From contig NC_034421.1 in NCBI RefSeq assembly GCF_002078875.1, positions 9,074,365 to 9,138,364 of the forward strand: a stretch of DNA of 64,000 bases. The letters are read 5' to 3'. Shown here piece after piece: positions 1-14,600 of the stretch. Source of the DNA: Numida meleagris (taxonomy: Eukaryota; Chordata; Aves; Galliformes; Numididae). The position numbers and the translations under genes are program-made. The stretch's first letter is position 1; every line of letters starts with the position of its first letter. Under the pieces are notes generated by a model, which saw only the letters and a program-made list of their open reading frames with translations, was not told the origin of the DNA and did no database searches.

Positions 1-374
1 TGATTTTTCAGATGCTGTCTCTATGTATGTAATTACCTGGTGGTAATTTTTTGGCCGAACTCTATGCATAAAGAAAAAAATACAGTGCTGGAAAAGATCT
101 TCATTAAATTGTCTGTCTGTCCATGTCTGCTGAACACCAGCCTCAGTGATGGAAGGTCCTTTTCAGCCAGTTTTGGAGCTGCTTGTTAAAAGTGTGACAA
201 GGGATCACCTTAAGAAGGAACTTCTTCTGAACTCTTGATAAAACCTTCAGTTGATCTATCAACAGCTCTACAAATGGCTTGCCAACCTTATATTTGAGTG
301 GAATGGATTATAACCTATGTAGTGTAATTTCTGAGGGAAAGTACAACACGCAATTAAGTTTACTTTATAATTGA

Positions 375-605
<231 letters not shown>

Positions 606-1140
606 GCGCGTATGAAGTAAATCTCCAGAATCAAAGCCAAGAAGCAGCCTCTGAAAGAGAGATTTGATTTACGGTTACGTGAAGGGAGGGAATTTGTGGG
701 ATTGCCGTGCTGAATAAATACCATGTAAGAATTTTAATGGCCAAAATACTAATGTATTTCTTTGTAGTGTGATTAGGAAAATTTTGTTTGTTTGTTTTTA
801 ATTTTTAAACAGAGTCTTCGGATGAGAATTTCTTTTTTTACCAGCTCTTAAACCAACAACGCATTCTGCAGTCCAGCAGTAACGGGGGATATTTTTTAAT
901 TCTTAGCTGCAACAGGGATCAGACCCAAGCAGAAGCAATAGTCCTAGTGAGGAATCTGCTACAATGCGAATTGTTGTTCAAGAAATCAATTGAAATCTGG
1001 CAATAAAGTTATCCATTTATTTCAAACCTTGCTGATTATAAACTGTTTAAATGGATATTCTTCCATGCTAAGTTACTTTCTCTCTTACTGTCATTCATCA
1101 CGTTTTTATTCATGCTAATAAACTTTTTTGAGATGACTTT
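606..1140 (+). other. METTL9: METTL9 3'UTR
   Basis: Non-coding AT-rich sequence after the METTL9 stop. It carries three AATAAA hexamers (713-718, 1002-1007, 1117-1122). The last two are followed by T/GT-rich stretches suited to cleavage-factor binding, so alternative polyadenylation is plausible. The end coordinate is an inference. Confidence 0.7.
1117..1122 (+). terminator. METTL9: distal poly(A) signal of METTL9
   Basis: AATAAA followed within 40 bases by a T/GT-rich element (TTTTTTGAGATGACTTTTTG, then TTGTGTTCATTTTTG). It is the most downstream good signal after the METTL9 stop; AATAAA at 1002-1007 is the alternative. Confidence 0.55.
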
Positions 1141-1149
1141 TTGCATTAA

Positions 1150-4100
1150 CTCTTGTGTTCATTTTTGTAACCATAGTCACGCTTGTCCACAGCAACAGCT
1201 CTTTGTGTTGAGAATTGAGCTCTCAGTAGCAACACAACCTTCAGTTTATTAAAACAGTATTTAAGTATTGCTTAAAGGGATAACAGTCCACAAAAAACTG
1301 TTCTCGCGTTCGCTTGGGTTTCTTTCATGTTCCTCTCAATGCCTCATAAATTCTCATTGCTTTTGCATATGCCATTTTCCAGCTAAAGAAGTTATGGTAG
1401 AACTTGCCAAAACTACGCTTTAAACTGATGGATTTGATAATAAACTTTCAAAGTGAATTGTTCCCATAAGCTTAAAGAATTTGCGGGCAGTTTCTTGCAG
1501 ACATTCTGTAAGTCAAGCTGCCTCTGAGCCTTAGCCCTCAGGGGTCCTGATTTCAAAGGTTTAAGTAGCTTGGAACTTTTTTTTTTTTTTCCTTTCCTCC
1601 AGGAACATGAAGTATTTGTTTTAACATGTCTTATTTTAAAAACCCTGTTAAGATGGCTAGTTTCTGGCAGTTGGGATAAAACCTTCCTTTAAAATTACAA
1701 GCGGCATCACCGGGAAGCAGTACAGAACTGGCAGGCCTATGTCTTGGTGTAAGTGTTGTGAGACAGCAGAGAAACCTCAGCTAGTAGATCAGCTGGTAAG
1801 TGAAGCAAGAACTGACTTATCTTTTGCTTTTCAAGTATAAACAAGATATTTATTTAACAGTTGGTGATCTCATGCCAGGTATGGTGTTTCAGCTTGTCTT
1901 TTTAGGTTTATCTTTGACTTCCTTTTCCTGATGTTTAGTGATTTCTCCTGCAAAGTTAATAGCCTTTTATTCTCAGTCTTCTTTGTGAAGATTAAATGTT
2001 CTGTAGTAAGGGGTGAGAGGTTTGACTGGTGGGTTTTTTTTTTCAGCAGTAGTTGAGGCTCAGAATTATTCTGATTTCAGCATCTGTTACTGAATTTCAG
2101 CACAGCTTGCAGTGAGACTTCTCTCTTGGAAAAATGAACCCTATATGCTTTAGAATGAACTCATTCTTTTCTTTTACTTTATTTGGACCTATTTAATAAT
2201 GGGAAAGTATGTTCTTGTGTAATTAATTTAGCTGCGTTTAACAAATTTATGTTAAGATAAAGTTCTTCAATGGCACTTTGCTCTCACAGGTTATGATGAC
2301 ATGAGAGACTATGCATTTCATGTCTTTCATATCTTTTAGTTTTGTAATTTAAGACATTTGTTTGTAATAGCTTTAAGATGTTTTGAGTCAGAAAATGCAG
2401 TGTGAAAGTAATCTTTTTCTTTTGATTTCCTATTTTGTTTTCTCAATTTAAACAAGTATTGTTACACTTGAGATGCAAAATTAAAACACTGAAATATGAG
2501 CAGTGAAGGGAAAATCTTTAACCAGAGTAACCTTATGGTCTGAGGGTCTGAGTCTTGGAGGAGTTGGTGTTGGTCTTCAGAGGGCCAGAAGTTCTCCCAG
2601 TGTTTGGAGGAGGACCACTCACAGCATGGGAAGCTCTGCGACAGCTTCCTTGCTTAGTAACTGTCAGGGTATCTCCAGACACTTGTCACACACACATGGT
2701 ATGTATGGTCACGTTTTCTTTGTTATTAAGATGTTGCACAATATAGTGAAAGTAAGTTAAAACACCACAAATATCTTGGGTGTAGATATTAATCAAAACA
2801 CTGCAATCCTGTTCTTAATATTCTGATAGTTTTGCCTTGTTTTCCTTTCTATAACGTGGCTGTTCAGTACACAGTCACGCAGCAGAATAAAAATGCTTAG
2901 TAGCTTTGTCCTGTAGAGATAATAGTCTAGGTAGAAAATATGTGCAGTTGCCCTTGCTCTGTTTGAAGGTAAACGTGAAGTATTTTATGTATCTGGTGCT
3001 TATCCTCAGAAACCCCCTTAAACATGCTGTGCAGAGCATCCCTGAGGGATGGTACCTCCACCCCTACTTCTTGGGCTTCTTTGTATTTTATGACCTTGAG
3101 AGCCTGTCTGTGTGGTGCAAACTGCTTGCACATCTCATGCAAAGAAATCTTTGAATCCAATAGTTGTTTAAACTCCCTGAAATTATTTGAGATTTCATCC
3201 AGGGAGACAAGTGTGGCCGGTTTAGTGTCCTGCTGTTTTATTCCTGGGTTTATTGTCCTTCCTCCATCCCTGTCCTGCTGCAGGGGTGGTGGTGTGTAAG
3301 TCAATTCTTAGTGGTATAACAAGTAGTACTTGGCCTTGGAGAATAACTGAACTATCTGTTCTGTCAGGGTGGCACTGGATATGTTGCATCGTAGGAGAAA
3401 AGACATGGTGCAAAAGCATGGTTTAGTCGGGAGCTTTCAGCAGAAATTTGGCAGAGATTCATCTCGCAGAAGCCACAGCCCCCTTGACTGGGTGGCCCCA
3501 GGTACAGTCAGTTCCAACCCTGCTGCCAGGAGCTCAGCGTGGGGAGGTGGGAGGTACCAGGCCACACCAGCCTGGCCCAGTTTGTTGTTCCCATATATCC
3601 CGTTGAACTCTCTTCATCTCAGGTTGAGAAGGTGAGTCCTCTGCTGCCTGCTGTAGGAGTCTCTCGCCTTCAGAGCTCCCCGAGCAGGACCTTTCCCCTT
3701 CCCTCTGGCTGAAGGCTGGGTAGGCACCTGAAGCTGTAGGGCGGTCCCTACAGGACCTACAGGAGACACATGTGGCAGAGGCAGGTAAAGTGCTTGGGTG
3801 ACCCCACGGATGCCACAAGAACTCAGCAGCTCTCTTCTCTGCCCTCTACTTTCTTCCCTCCCTCCATGTGCAGCCTGAACCCCCTGAGTGTTCCCACGCT
3901 GCTGCACGTAGGGCTTTTCTGTGGAGATCCTGAGAGCCTGGCTGCGAGGGGGAAGAAAGGTACTCACTGTGTGAGGTTATCAGCAAGACTTCTGATTATG
4001 AGGTTAGTTTTCTGGTTATCAGGCTTCAGATAAGGCACTGGCTGCATCAAGGAGGTGGGCGATAAAGTGTCTAGGATTTCTTGACATGTAAGAGCATGTG

Positions 4101-5610
4101 TTTTGGGAGCAAGAGCAGGGGCAATCTGCAAGCTCCCCATAACCCGAGAGTCCAGCAAGAGATGTCTTGGAGATCTGCTCATGGCATGTGCTGCCATGGT
4201 GCAAGGAAAACTCTGCAGGGAGATGCTGGGTGGAAGCTGCAGTGCCACAGGCTGATTTAGGGTTGCCTGAAAGCTCCAGGGAACTTCTGCAAATGGACTG
4301 GTTTCAGTGACAAAGGAAATACTTCATCTCCCAGATTCTTATCAAGGAGGGCTATTTCACTGCAGATCCTTTATGCACATGTTAATTGTCTGCTGCAGTT
4401 AGTCAGGATAGAAGAGAACTTCTCTTAGCATTTAATCTCCTTATATATTAATTTGGTATGCCTTAATTAAAGTACGCTCTGTGATCAAAGTGAATGAGTT
4501 GGAATAAAAAAGTCAGGATTGACACTGATAGCATGATTTAAACCATGCAGAGTAATCAAACCTTACTGCAAAATTAACAGGGCAATGGCAGAAACAAACA
4601 CAAGAAAGTTCATTGTCCAGGAAACCAAATACGTCTGAATGAGAGAGGTGTAGTGCGGCGCTCCCAGAGTAGTTGAAAAGGTCTTCGGTGTATGCAAGAA
4701 AAGGATGGGGACTAGCTTCCTAAAGCCCAGTGTTTCAATGTGTTGTCATGCATCAGTTTGAGTCGCTCCTGTTACAAGGCTGGAGTTATGTATTTGCATT
4801 AGGCTGAGATATTGCTAGAGGCTGTTGACAGGTGTTCTTGTAAAAGGGTACCTTGCAGATAGGTGAGATTAAGCAGTCTGAGAAAGGTGTTTCTAATTAT
4901 CAAATGTTCAAATCTGTAATTCAATCCATGGCAGAGTACAACAACAGGAAAAAAAAAAAAAAGCACAGATCCGAATTCAGCAAGGAAAAGAAATGGGGGA
5001 AGTAAGCAAGGTGCAGTTAAGCCCTTGAAATGAAGGAAAGGGAGCGCTCCTCCCCCCTGCCTGCAGCACCCAGCACTGATGCTGAAGGCCAGGCCAAGTG
5101 CAGGGCAGGGCAGAGCTGCAGTGGTCGTGCAGGCAACTCCATGAGCTAGGGAAGACTTAAGGACTGGTTGGAGTTTCTTTTTTCAATCTCCGTGTTTCTT
5201 TTCTATTTTATCTGAGTTTAAAAGTTTGGTTTTTTTTGTTTCTTTGTTATAGCAAAATTGCATTTCAGTCGTATTTAGTTGGAATGTGGCTTAGTTAGTA
5301 AAGTGCTGCTAGGAAGGAAAAAGTAAAAGAGCCCCCCCATTTACTAAATCGGGGGGAAAGCAATCCCTGGCTGCACGCACACCCCTGGTGGACTTGTATT
5401 TGCATAAAGTGCGTCTCTAGCCTGGAAAAAGATCTAAATTAAAAGCTTGGGAGCAAGCACTAGCAGATCATTCTGATGTCAGTCTGCACTTGGTAGCTTA
5501 GACCAGCTCTGACTTACAGCAGTGGAAGTTTGGGGCGAATGCTGCCTTTTGACTGCTCTCTTTATTTTCTTTTTCAATCCAAATATCGCCTGAATCTAAT
5601 AAACACTAGA
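1150..5610. other. METTL9-OTOA intergenic region
   Basis: No exon with coding character, RNA gene or well-preserved repeat is recognised here. Contents seen: T-rich tracts near 1580 and 2033, a GC-richer patch around 3480-3960, and one long minus-strand open frame (2927-3304) discussed as a finding. The OTOA promoter and 5'UTR should lie within the last few hundred bases. There is no CpG island, as expected for a tissue-restricted gene, and no convincing TATA box was located. Confidence 0.6.
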
Positions 5611-5614
5611 AGAA

Positions 5615-5693
5615 ATGCTCAGACTTCTGAGGATATGCTTCTTATTGATATTAATGAATCCCGCTGAGATTACTCGCAGTCAGAACTCTGAAG
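5615..5693 (+). CDS. OTOA: OTOA exon 1: start codon and signal peptide
   Basis: ATG at 5615 opens a 26-residue segment: short basic head (MLRLLR), hydrophobic core (ICFLLILM), then polar ITRSQNSE, a typical cleavable secretory signal. The donor AAG|GTAAGA is strong and leaves phase 1. The ATG context is weak (AGAAATGC), but it is the only start that supplies a signal peptide in frame with exon 2. Confidence 0.9.
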
Positions 5694-8600
5694 GTAAGAC
5701 TAGAAATCCTGTGTGGGGAATGTGTTCTGTGTGATGGAAAAAGCTACATTTAGTAAGTAGATCAGTGCTGTTTGGAAAGTAGGAGGCTGTTCTCTGCTCT
5801 CTTGGTTTCACGGGCTATCCCAGCAAATAATTTAGACAAAATTGCTTATTATTTAATAGCTTTTTGTTTTCAGTGTTCTTCAGTAAATACATTTAATCAA
5901 AGCTGCAGTAAATGGGTGAATATAAGTTATGGGTGTGTATGTAGCTGTGGTAGCTGCATGAGAAATGTTTTTGTACAGCAATTGAATGGTAAAATGTCAA
6001 ATCAACTTTTAGTAACGTGATAATCTTTTACAGATCTGCCTCCATTATTGCACAAAGCTGTGGTTAGTATTTTTACTTCATCTCTCTAATAACATTTTAT
6101 AATATAATCTAAAAATAACTGATCACACATTTATCTTTTTTTTTCTTAAGGAGGAAGTAATAACTGGGAAATACCTAAATGGTAATGTGCAAAATTGTTT
6201 CCATTTATGTTGCTAGAAGGAATTAAAACTCAGTATCTTGCTGTAACTCTTTCTGTTCCATTTTTCACACGTAGCTCTCCTCGATGTTCTTCATTTTCAG
6301 AGGTAATGTATTACTGTCACCGTCTTGATTTTCGGTATCATCGCACACTTCACGTCTGATCTGTTTCATTTCCACAAAAGCTGAAGCATTATGAAATTGG
6401 TACATGATTACTTTGATCTAGATCTACCGGGAGGAATATTTTGTCCTAATGAGGAAAAAGCTGTTTTTTCATGATAAAGCAAAAAGCAAGCATAGGATGA
6501 GGCTGAGAATCTGAATGCATGCTACAGTTTTCAAAAGCCTTGATAATTAACTTTGCTCATATATTTCAGAACGGCTTCTTACAGCAGTAGGTGCAGTTCT
6601 AGTGTGCAGCCAGCTTCCAGTCCTGCTTCGCCCTCCATCCATCCCTCTTCCTCCAGCTCTTGGCAACTTTTTAATTATTGCCAATTTTGACTAAATATGA
6701 AAGAGAGTAAAAGCCTCAAAGGCAATTCTACCCTGATGTATTTTGAGAAAATCTGGCTAGGTAAAGAAGAAACACTGACATTAATGACTCTGCTGGGGAA
6801 AAGGCAGTAAAAATTAGTCCCCATATTTCTTTGTATAAGCAGATCAGAAGCAGCATGATGAGGAGCCACCACACAGCTCATCTCATGACTGGCAGCGTGT
6901 CAGAAAATTGATATTATTAGGGAAGGGAAATGGACTTAGACAAAAAAAATAACCATAACTAATTGATTTCTCATCCAGCTATTCATTGCATTCAATATGT
7001 TGGCTATTAATCTGGTTAGGCCAAAAACCAGAATACACGTGTCATATAGTTGTTACTGATAGTGTTTGCTTCTCTTGCTGTTTTGACTAAATCAGCTATT
7101 TTATATGCTATATTATTTTGCTGGCACTTTTGGTCCTGTTTTCTCTTGCAGTTCTAATGACTGGACAGCAGATATGGTTACAAAAGTCATGGCATATTTC
7201 CATGCCCGAGAGGTTAAGTTTACTCCTAGCAGCCTACAGGTTTGTGTCATTTAAAATGCATCAAAATTCTTATTTAAAAAGGAATTAAAATAAGCAACTC
7301 AGTCTGTAGCCAAAGCTAGGTTGTCAGTAATAGAGGTAACTAATAGATCTACAGCGTAGCAGAGAAGCGGGAAATAGGAATACCTTTCTTTTTGCCCCTG
7401 AAGATTACAACATTATGCAAGGACTAAATAGTAAGATCCTTTTGTATCTCTTCTGGTGGAAAACAAAAATTTGGACTTTTCAGACTCGGTGTTTGTTTCT
7501 GAATTGAGTATACGCACATGCTTTTTCACCATACAATGGCAGATTTCTCCCAGATTTTGACTGTGGCTGTAGTTTGCATTGCTTCCGATGGAATGAGAGG
7601 CTCCAGAGCATCCTAAAAAATGCTTCCGCCTTATAAGGCTCCTCTGAGATATCTTTTTTTAAACTGTCACTGGGGAGGTAACATAGAAAGAAGTTGGTTT
7701 TCTTCATCCTGTGCCATGATGATTGGTTAGGATCCAAATCTGACAACCTCACCAACTGAAGTGGAGCTGTAGCCACCAACCCAAATCTAGAGTCCTCCCT
7801 GCATGCACACACATGCACTCTGAGGATGTTAAACATGTGAGCACAGCCCACAGGCATGCAGTTCCTCAAACGGCATTTCACTGCCATGCTCTTCCAAACC
7901 TGCATGAGAGTGACATCACCTTTTTCCCTTTGCTCTCAATGTCTTTAAAATTCACTGCCACAGATGACTTTTATTAACATCTTAAGGCTGTAACCAGCCC
8001 TGAACTCCCTAGACAACTAAGACCTAACTATGTTAATAGTTGTGGTGGCAATGCAAAGACAACAAAGCACCGTGTCAGCTCAAATTCCTAACCAATTCTG
8101 AAATAATTCTGGTGGGAATTAGAAGGGATTTTCTCCAGTCTAGTGCTAACGACCCTGATAGTGTTTTCTGTTCCTATGCTATAATTCCCTTCAGAGTTTT
8201 AAAACAGGCATGAGGTTGTTAGCTGCTAATGCAGTTTGATGTGAGAAAGGGTAGTTCTGCTTTATGACCTGGTGCAGACTTTGCCTCCTGTCTAATTGCA
8301 CATTTCCTTCCTTTTTTAAGTAATAATAATATGCCCACAGTACCTGATGCTTTGAGCTCTTTTAAAAGTTTATTTGCTCAGCTCTGCCATGAACCTGAAA
8401 AACATTATTATATTTGTTTTTATGAAGGGAAAAACAGAGGTATTTTTGTTGCATACCTCACTGAAGAGAACTTGCTTGTGACACCAGGAGTAGGCTTTAA
8501 AACCTGTTGTCTTCCAGCACTGCATGTAGCTTTTTTTTGTTTCCATCTTGTGTTGATTGTAGTTATTCCGGTCACTGGCAACATGGGCAATACAGAAAGC

Positions 8601-11600
8601 TAAGCACTTATCCCTCCTTAGGTGGAGATTTTCAGGGAGTAATAGATCCATCTAGTGGGATACCATGAATTTTATGTATATCATGCGGGTTTTTTTTGTA
8701 CTTCAGATGTCCATACAGAGTTACTTGAAGAAACTTTTATACCAGCCCAAGCAGCTGCTGTCTGCGTTTCAACAACTTGATCAACAGCAGTTCCAGACTG
8801 CAATGAAGTATCTCTTCGACAGCAGAAAGGACTATCTTGTAAGCCTCTTTGCTTGAGAAACAGAGCTGCTCTCAAAGGCTTAGCTAAAGGGAAAAGGACC
8901 AGACATGGGGTCTCGCTGTGCATGTTGTGCTGTTGCTTGGCTGGCTTGGAGTGGATTGCAGGAGCCCCTTTCTGTAGGTCAGTGTCTAAAGGTTGGGTGC
9001 CAGCCCCAAGTCTGGATTTTCTGCCTCCTCACTGGAGAAAGATCTCCAGGGAACAGTTTACCTTCCTGCACAGATGCTGTGAGGTGGGTAGGACCACTTG
9101 TTCTCTGTGAATTTCTGTTTCTTTACTTTGGCAAGAAAGAGACAAGATGACTGAAGAAGGTGAAATTCATTATCCTGTTAAAGCACCGTGCAAGCAAATA
9201 ATTAGGCAATTTGGAGGGGAAGCAGCGTAATGTGTTTCTTGCCTTTGTGCTGCATTACGTGGGTGACCCACCTTACAAGTCTCACTCAAATCCTGGGGGT
9301 GCCACTCAGAGGGGGTGGCCACCACCTGCATGGGATGGTAGCATGGTGGATGACAGCACTTCGTGTCCTCCCTGAAGGCCTCCAGCATGGGCATCACTGC
9401 AGGGGTGCAGAGTAACGTGGGACAAAGGCAGAGCATTTCCTCAGCCATGTGAGGTGACTGCCCAGGACAAACCCTGGATAATGCACTACTCAAGGAACAG
9501 CAGCGCAGCTTCTGCTGCTGAAGCACAGCAGACAGATGTGTAGCATGTACTGGGAGGAGGAGCAGTAGAGCATAAGCCCTGTCAATAAGCGGTGAATTTT
9601 GTCTCCTCAGATGGTGCACTTAGTTCTTCCGAGATGGGTAATAATTACAGTAGCAAACAACCAGGCCTGGGACTATCAGCTCTGACCTTGCTGTCCTGGA
9701 CACACTGACATCTGAGAAGGAACAACCCAATGAGCTGTCCCTTGCCAGGGTGGCTTTTATCTGCGCTTGTTTCTTTCATGTTGCCCAGTGTCTTGAAGGG
9801 GGTGTTTGTAATAACAGCAGAAGAAATACTGCATGGGGAAAGATCTCTTCTAGAGTTGCCTACATACTAAATTACATAAGAAATAATGCCCATTCTATTC
9901 CAGTATTGTTTCATTTTTCCAAGTAACTGCCTCTTTCATGAGGGTGCACGCTGTAACTTGAGCCATTTGGCTTTTTCTGTTTTTCATTTTGATTTTGTAA
10001 AAAGATTTAAGCTGGTCTGTGGCCAACGCCAAACAGGAATTATCTGAAGAAACACAACTACGCAGTGTTCTGCAGCTATTTTTCATGAGAATAGCACCAT
10101 ATTGTTTGTAGAGTGCTTTCTATGAGGCTTCAAAATGAACGATTTATGGAATGAATCAGAAAGGCATTATTTTAACCCTGTGTTGTTTGCAGGAAATGGG
10201 AAATGTTATTCTTGACTGGGACAAGACTCGGGAGAGAATTTTCCAAATTCCAGGAGTGAACAGAACCTTGTTTCTTATAACACTGGAGAAATGCTTTCTG
10301 GCTCTGAGGGCAATGGACTGTGTAGATATCCTCAGCCAGATTTTGCGCATGTCAGCGGTGAACTATCTCCAACCTGATGTCGTTGGGAGTCTCCCAAATG
10401 ATCTGCAGGAGGATGCTTTCAGGAACTTGTGAGCCATTTATTTTCCAGTCATCACAATTAGTGCTATGTAGCATTTTTTCTGGATATATACACTTTAAAA
10501 GAGATTACTGTACAGTCTCTCTATTTTATCAGCTATAGCTTTCCGCTTTCATCTTGCTGTTTCTAAAAGCATTTGTCCGTGTGTCTTTTGGGTGTTTTTT
10601 TCTTTGTTTACTCATTAGTGAATTAATATGCCACTGTATCACTTAGATCAGCAGTATTTAAAGACCTCTATGACAAAACCTCAGCAAACACACAGAAAGC
10701 TCTGTATGGCTGGATGAAGGAGATTCTACAAAAACCCTATAACAGAAGTGGTATGTTATGCATAACTTTTTCTTCTTGCTTATCATAAGAGAAAAACAGT
10801 CATCATAAGACTTGTCTATTGTATGGAATTGCTTCTCACATTTAACACAGGACTGCTGTGAGTAGCTCTCTGCAATGCCTTTGCTGTGGACTGCAGTAAA
10901 CATAAAAGATTTGTTAATCACAGCAAATAGCTCTCCAGAGATGCTTGTTCTTCACCTCTTCTGCACGGAGATGTACTCAAAGTCCCTGTTCTCGAGTTCC
11001 TTTTCAAAGACTTAAGGATATGTGCTGTTTACTTCTGAAATCCTACTCAGTCTGGAATAGATCTGTCTGAGAGCCTATTATTTAAAGAAAAAAAATTCAG
11101 TCCAATTGTATGCATTTTCATATGTCTGTTTGCCTGGCTAATATATCTTAAATACCACAGCTGGGACAGTGCAGGGGATGCTCCACGAGAGGGCTGTAAT
11201 GCCAACATATCAAAGCCAGCATTTGCGTTTCACTGAACTTCCCAGTGTATGTTCTTCCTCTTCCTCTGGAAGTGAAAGGCAAAATGCCTCCTTGTTTCAG
11301 AGGAGTGAAATCTGGCTCCTGGGACCGCAACTACTTCAAAATATCTGCATAATGTGTAAAGTCATAGTGGGGAAGATCACAGCTCTGCCATGCTGCATTC
11401 TGTCATGCGCAGGACTCCATGGTACTCAGCAGTCCTGGGAAAATCCCACAGCATCTGGCATCCTGCCTGAAACGTTAGCAAGCCCTCAGTTAATGAGAGA
11501 TCACCCAGCTCAGGAGGGACTGGGGATTGCCATGCCTCTCTTATGTCCTGGTTGCTCTTTCACATGCAAAGCAGACTAGGTGGAGGGAAGATACAATTTG

Positions 11601-14600
11601 ATGTTGAGTAGTCAAGTTAGGACACTTTGGGAAAACACTGTCTCTCTAGCTCAGATTACCCAGCTGATCTGTAAATACTTTATTCTCAGGGATCCTGATT
11701 TCATTTAAAATACTTTTTGAGAATGTTACTAGATAAATGACATTTATTAGATGTTAGGCAGTATTTTGTATTTTTGCTTACTTTTTTCCATGTAAGTATA
11801 TGAATAATTATTAATTTTCTGTATTATTGCTATTGCATATCATGGAAATAAGTGTTATTATCAATAATAATATGTAAGATACATCAGGAGTTACAAAATG
11901 TCATGCCTTCCTGATTTTCTTAAATAATGTATTTGATTAGGAAAACCTACGTTTAAAAAATGCTGCTCCATCCTTAATAGTATTAGTATAATTTTGCCAG
12001 TCCTGTACTTTATCCATTTCTCTTCTACAACATAAAAGATTAATTCTTTTCATATGGGAAAATTTGAGAAATTTGCAATACTATTTCATTTTCATTAAAA
12101 AGTGAATGAGTTCATAAAAATGAGGTGGGAAGAGCCAGCTAATGGAGGGAACCTGACTCTGTCTGCAAAGGATTTTTTCTGATGTGCAGATATTTTTGAT
12201 TGTTTACCAATAATAATATACTGGGTATGATTTTTTTTTTTAATAATGACTTTCCAAACATCGTAGTAAGTAACTATTTGTTCAAAACAGATTTCAATGA
12301 ATCAGCTTCATGGGTCAGTGCAGAAAACTTATGGATCTTGGGAAGATACATGGTCCATCTGCCTTTAGAAGAAATTCTGAAAATCAGTCTCAGTGAAGTA
12401 AGTAAAAGAATGTTGTTGGATGTATCATTGTCAAATGAAGTCATCTACAAAAGGTATAAACACAAATGCAAACTTAAACATGAAAGAGGAGTTTATATAT
12501 TTTAATTTCTTAAATATGATGTGAATTTAAATCCATTGTCAACCAATGATTCCTCTCTCATGTAATTCAAGGGGTCTTAACAGTGATATGTAGTTAATTA
12601 TCTGTATCAGGCTTCTGTGACTTGTACTGAAAGGAACATGGGGGACCAATGATAGAAGACTCTCAAATTATTTGACAATTCAACAGTGTTACCTTCAAAA
12701 AATACTACATTCAAGTCTTCTTTCTTTCTGTAAAGCATAAATTGAGTCAATTAATTTATAGTGTCAAACGTGTTTTATTACATGCAGTCATTCCCTAATC
12801 CTGATGAATGACTTTGTTTTCACCGATCAGATAAGACTATTCATTAGCTACGACAATGCAACAAAGCAGTTGGATACAGTGTATGATATCACACCAGAGC
12901 TTGCACAAGCCTTCCTGGAAAGAATAAACTCATCGGGATTTGATGTGAGAAACACTTCAACTGTCTACAGGCAAGACTGTTGGTTTCTTCTTGCTGTGTA
13001 TGGAGAGAATGAATAAATACGAAGAGAACTGAGGAGAGTAGAAGCAATAAGTAGCTGATGAGATTGTTGATGTGGCATAGCTTTTTCCATCCAGCAGAAA
13101 AGTACAGGCTGAAATCCAACCCTGGTTAGCATCAGTGAAGAACTGCTACTTTATGAATTTTGGAGGTGTGCCTAATTAGCTGATGCTTTGTCTCTAGCTG
13201 TGCAGTGAGGAGTTGTCAGCAGTATCAGTAAAAGGACTACAGCAGTGTGTGGGGACCCAATCAAAGCTCCATGGTGCTGTGTGGTACAGCAGCTAAACAA
13301 ATTGGGAGAGCAGGACACAGGTCACGTATGCTGTATGAATTACAGACAATGGAAGTGTTTTGTGAAAATCACAGTACAGTTAGGACTTAAGGAGGAAATC
13401 TTAGCTCATGTCAGCCAGGGCTGTGAGTGGTGTCCAACTGATAATGTCACCAGAGAGGTCACAAAGTGGAGAGGTCTAAGGCCCATCCTGCTGTCTTCTT
13501 TACAGGTAGTCCTGCACAGCAGAGATGAGTGATGGTTAGGAGCTTGTGAGTTATGTACACAAGCAGAAAACTCCACGTCTAGGGCTATCAAATCAGCACT
13601 GAACTGACTTTAACAATTAAAAAAATACGTAATTCATAAACATGCAGTAAGCAAGAGCTACCTGCAGGAAAGTGCTGTGTTCTGCATTTACGTGTACGCT
13701 GTCATGTAAGTGGATGTATTTAGTCCTAAGACACCACTGTCTGGAGTTGTTTGTAGTTTCCTCAGGGAATACTTCAGAGTTTTAGACTAATGGAGAACAT
13801 GGCTTCAAAGCTTCTATCATTATTGCAATGTAACTCATTGACTTCTGTGAAGTACTGTTGATTGTCGGGGATGTAAGTGACAGAATTATGCCCACACTCT
13901 AGATTTCAACGTCAAAGTCTTAAAAATGATTTTACCACTCATGAGAGGTGCCAGCTTCTCACCAGTGAGAGAAATACCCTGCTTTATAGTCCTTAATATA
14001 TTCCATTTTCACAACACACTTATTTTATATTACTCACTTTAACCACACTGACTTTTTAAATGCATTTTTACTTTTAAGAAGTAGCATTATTCATTGCTAC
14101 TAATCCCAGAGGAGATGAAGAGCTCTTGGTGGTTATGGAATAATGCATCAGGAGGTAATTATTTGGCAGTTATAGATGTTTCTTTGATTTATGTGTTAGT
14201 TTGATGATGCACCATGAATTTAGATGGGCTGCTTAAACAGTAGGTTGTTGTATTGTTGAGCTAGTTGTTGCTGAGGGACTAAAGGAACTAAAAGCAGAGA
14301 TGATGTACACAGCAGATTTTTACCGTCTTTGTGATAGTGCTGCATGCATTGTGCACTGTCAGTCTAGTTCACATCCAGACAGGGGTCTCTGGACTCCTAC
14401 ACCTGCACCTTTGAATTGCTAAAAAAGCACAGACTGCAGCAGGAGAGCTGCGCCCACATCTTTGCAAGATCTTGTCCTGTGTAAGTCAATGGCAGTAAGT
14501 AATCGTAAGGCAAAGTCAGGAGGCCGCCTACCACTCCTGGTGTGAGGACTTCTCTCCACTAACTAGAGCTGTGGTTGCACTTCACAGAAGTTAATGGAAA

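Noticed and set aside
7480..7905. 141-codon minus-strand open frame in OTOA intron 5
   Set aside because: No recognisable motif, antisense inside an intron, no coding signature or partner exons. Most likely chance.
9170..9619. 149-codon minus-strand open frame in OTOA intron 6
   Set aside because: Cys/His/Leu-rich translation without a domain, in a GC-richer intronic patch that may be an old repeat. Not supported as a gene.
12804..13016. Reading the ATG at 12804 through to the stop at 13014-13016 as a small gene
   Set aside because: It is OTOA exon 10 plus flanking intron. The internal acceptor at 12829-12830 and the GC donor at 12971 restore the otoancorin frame.
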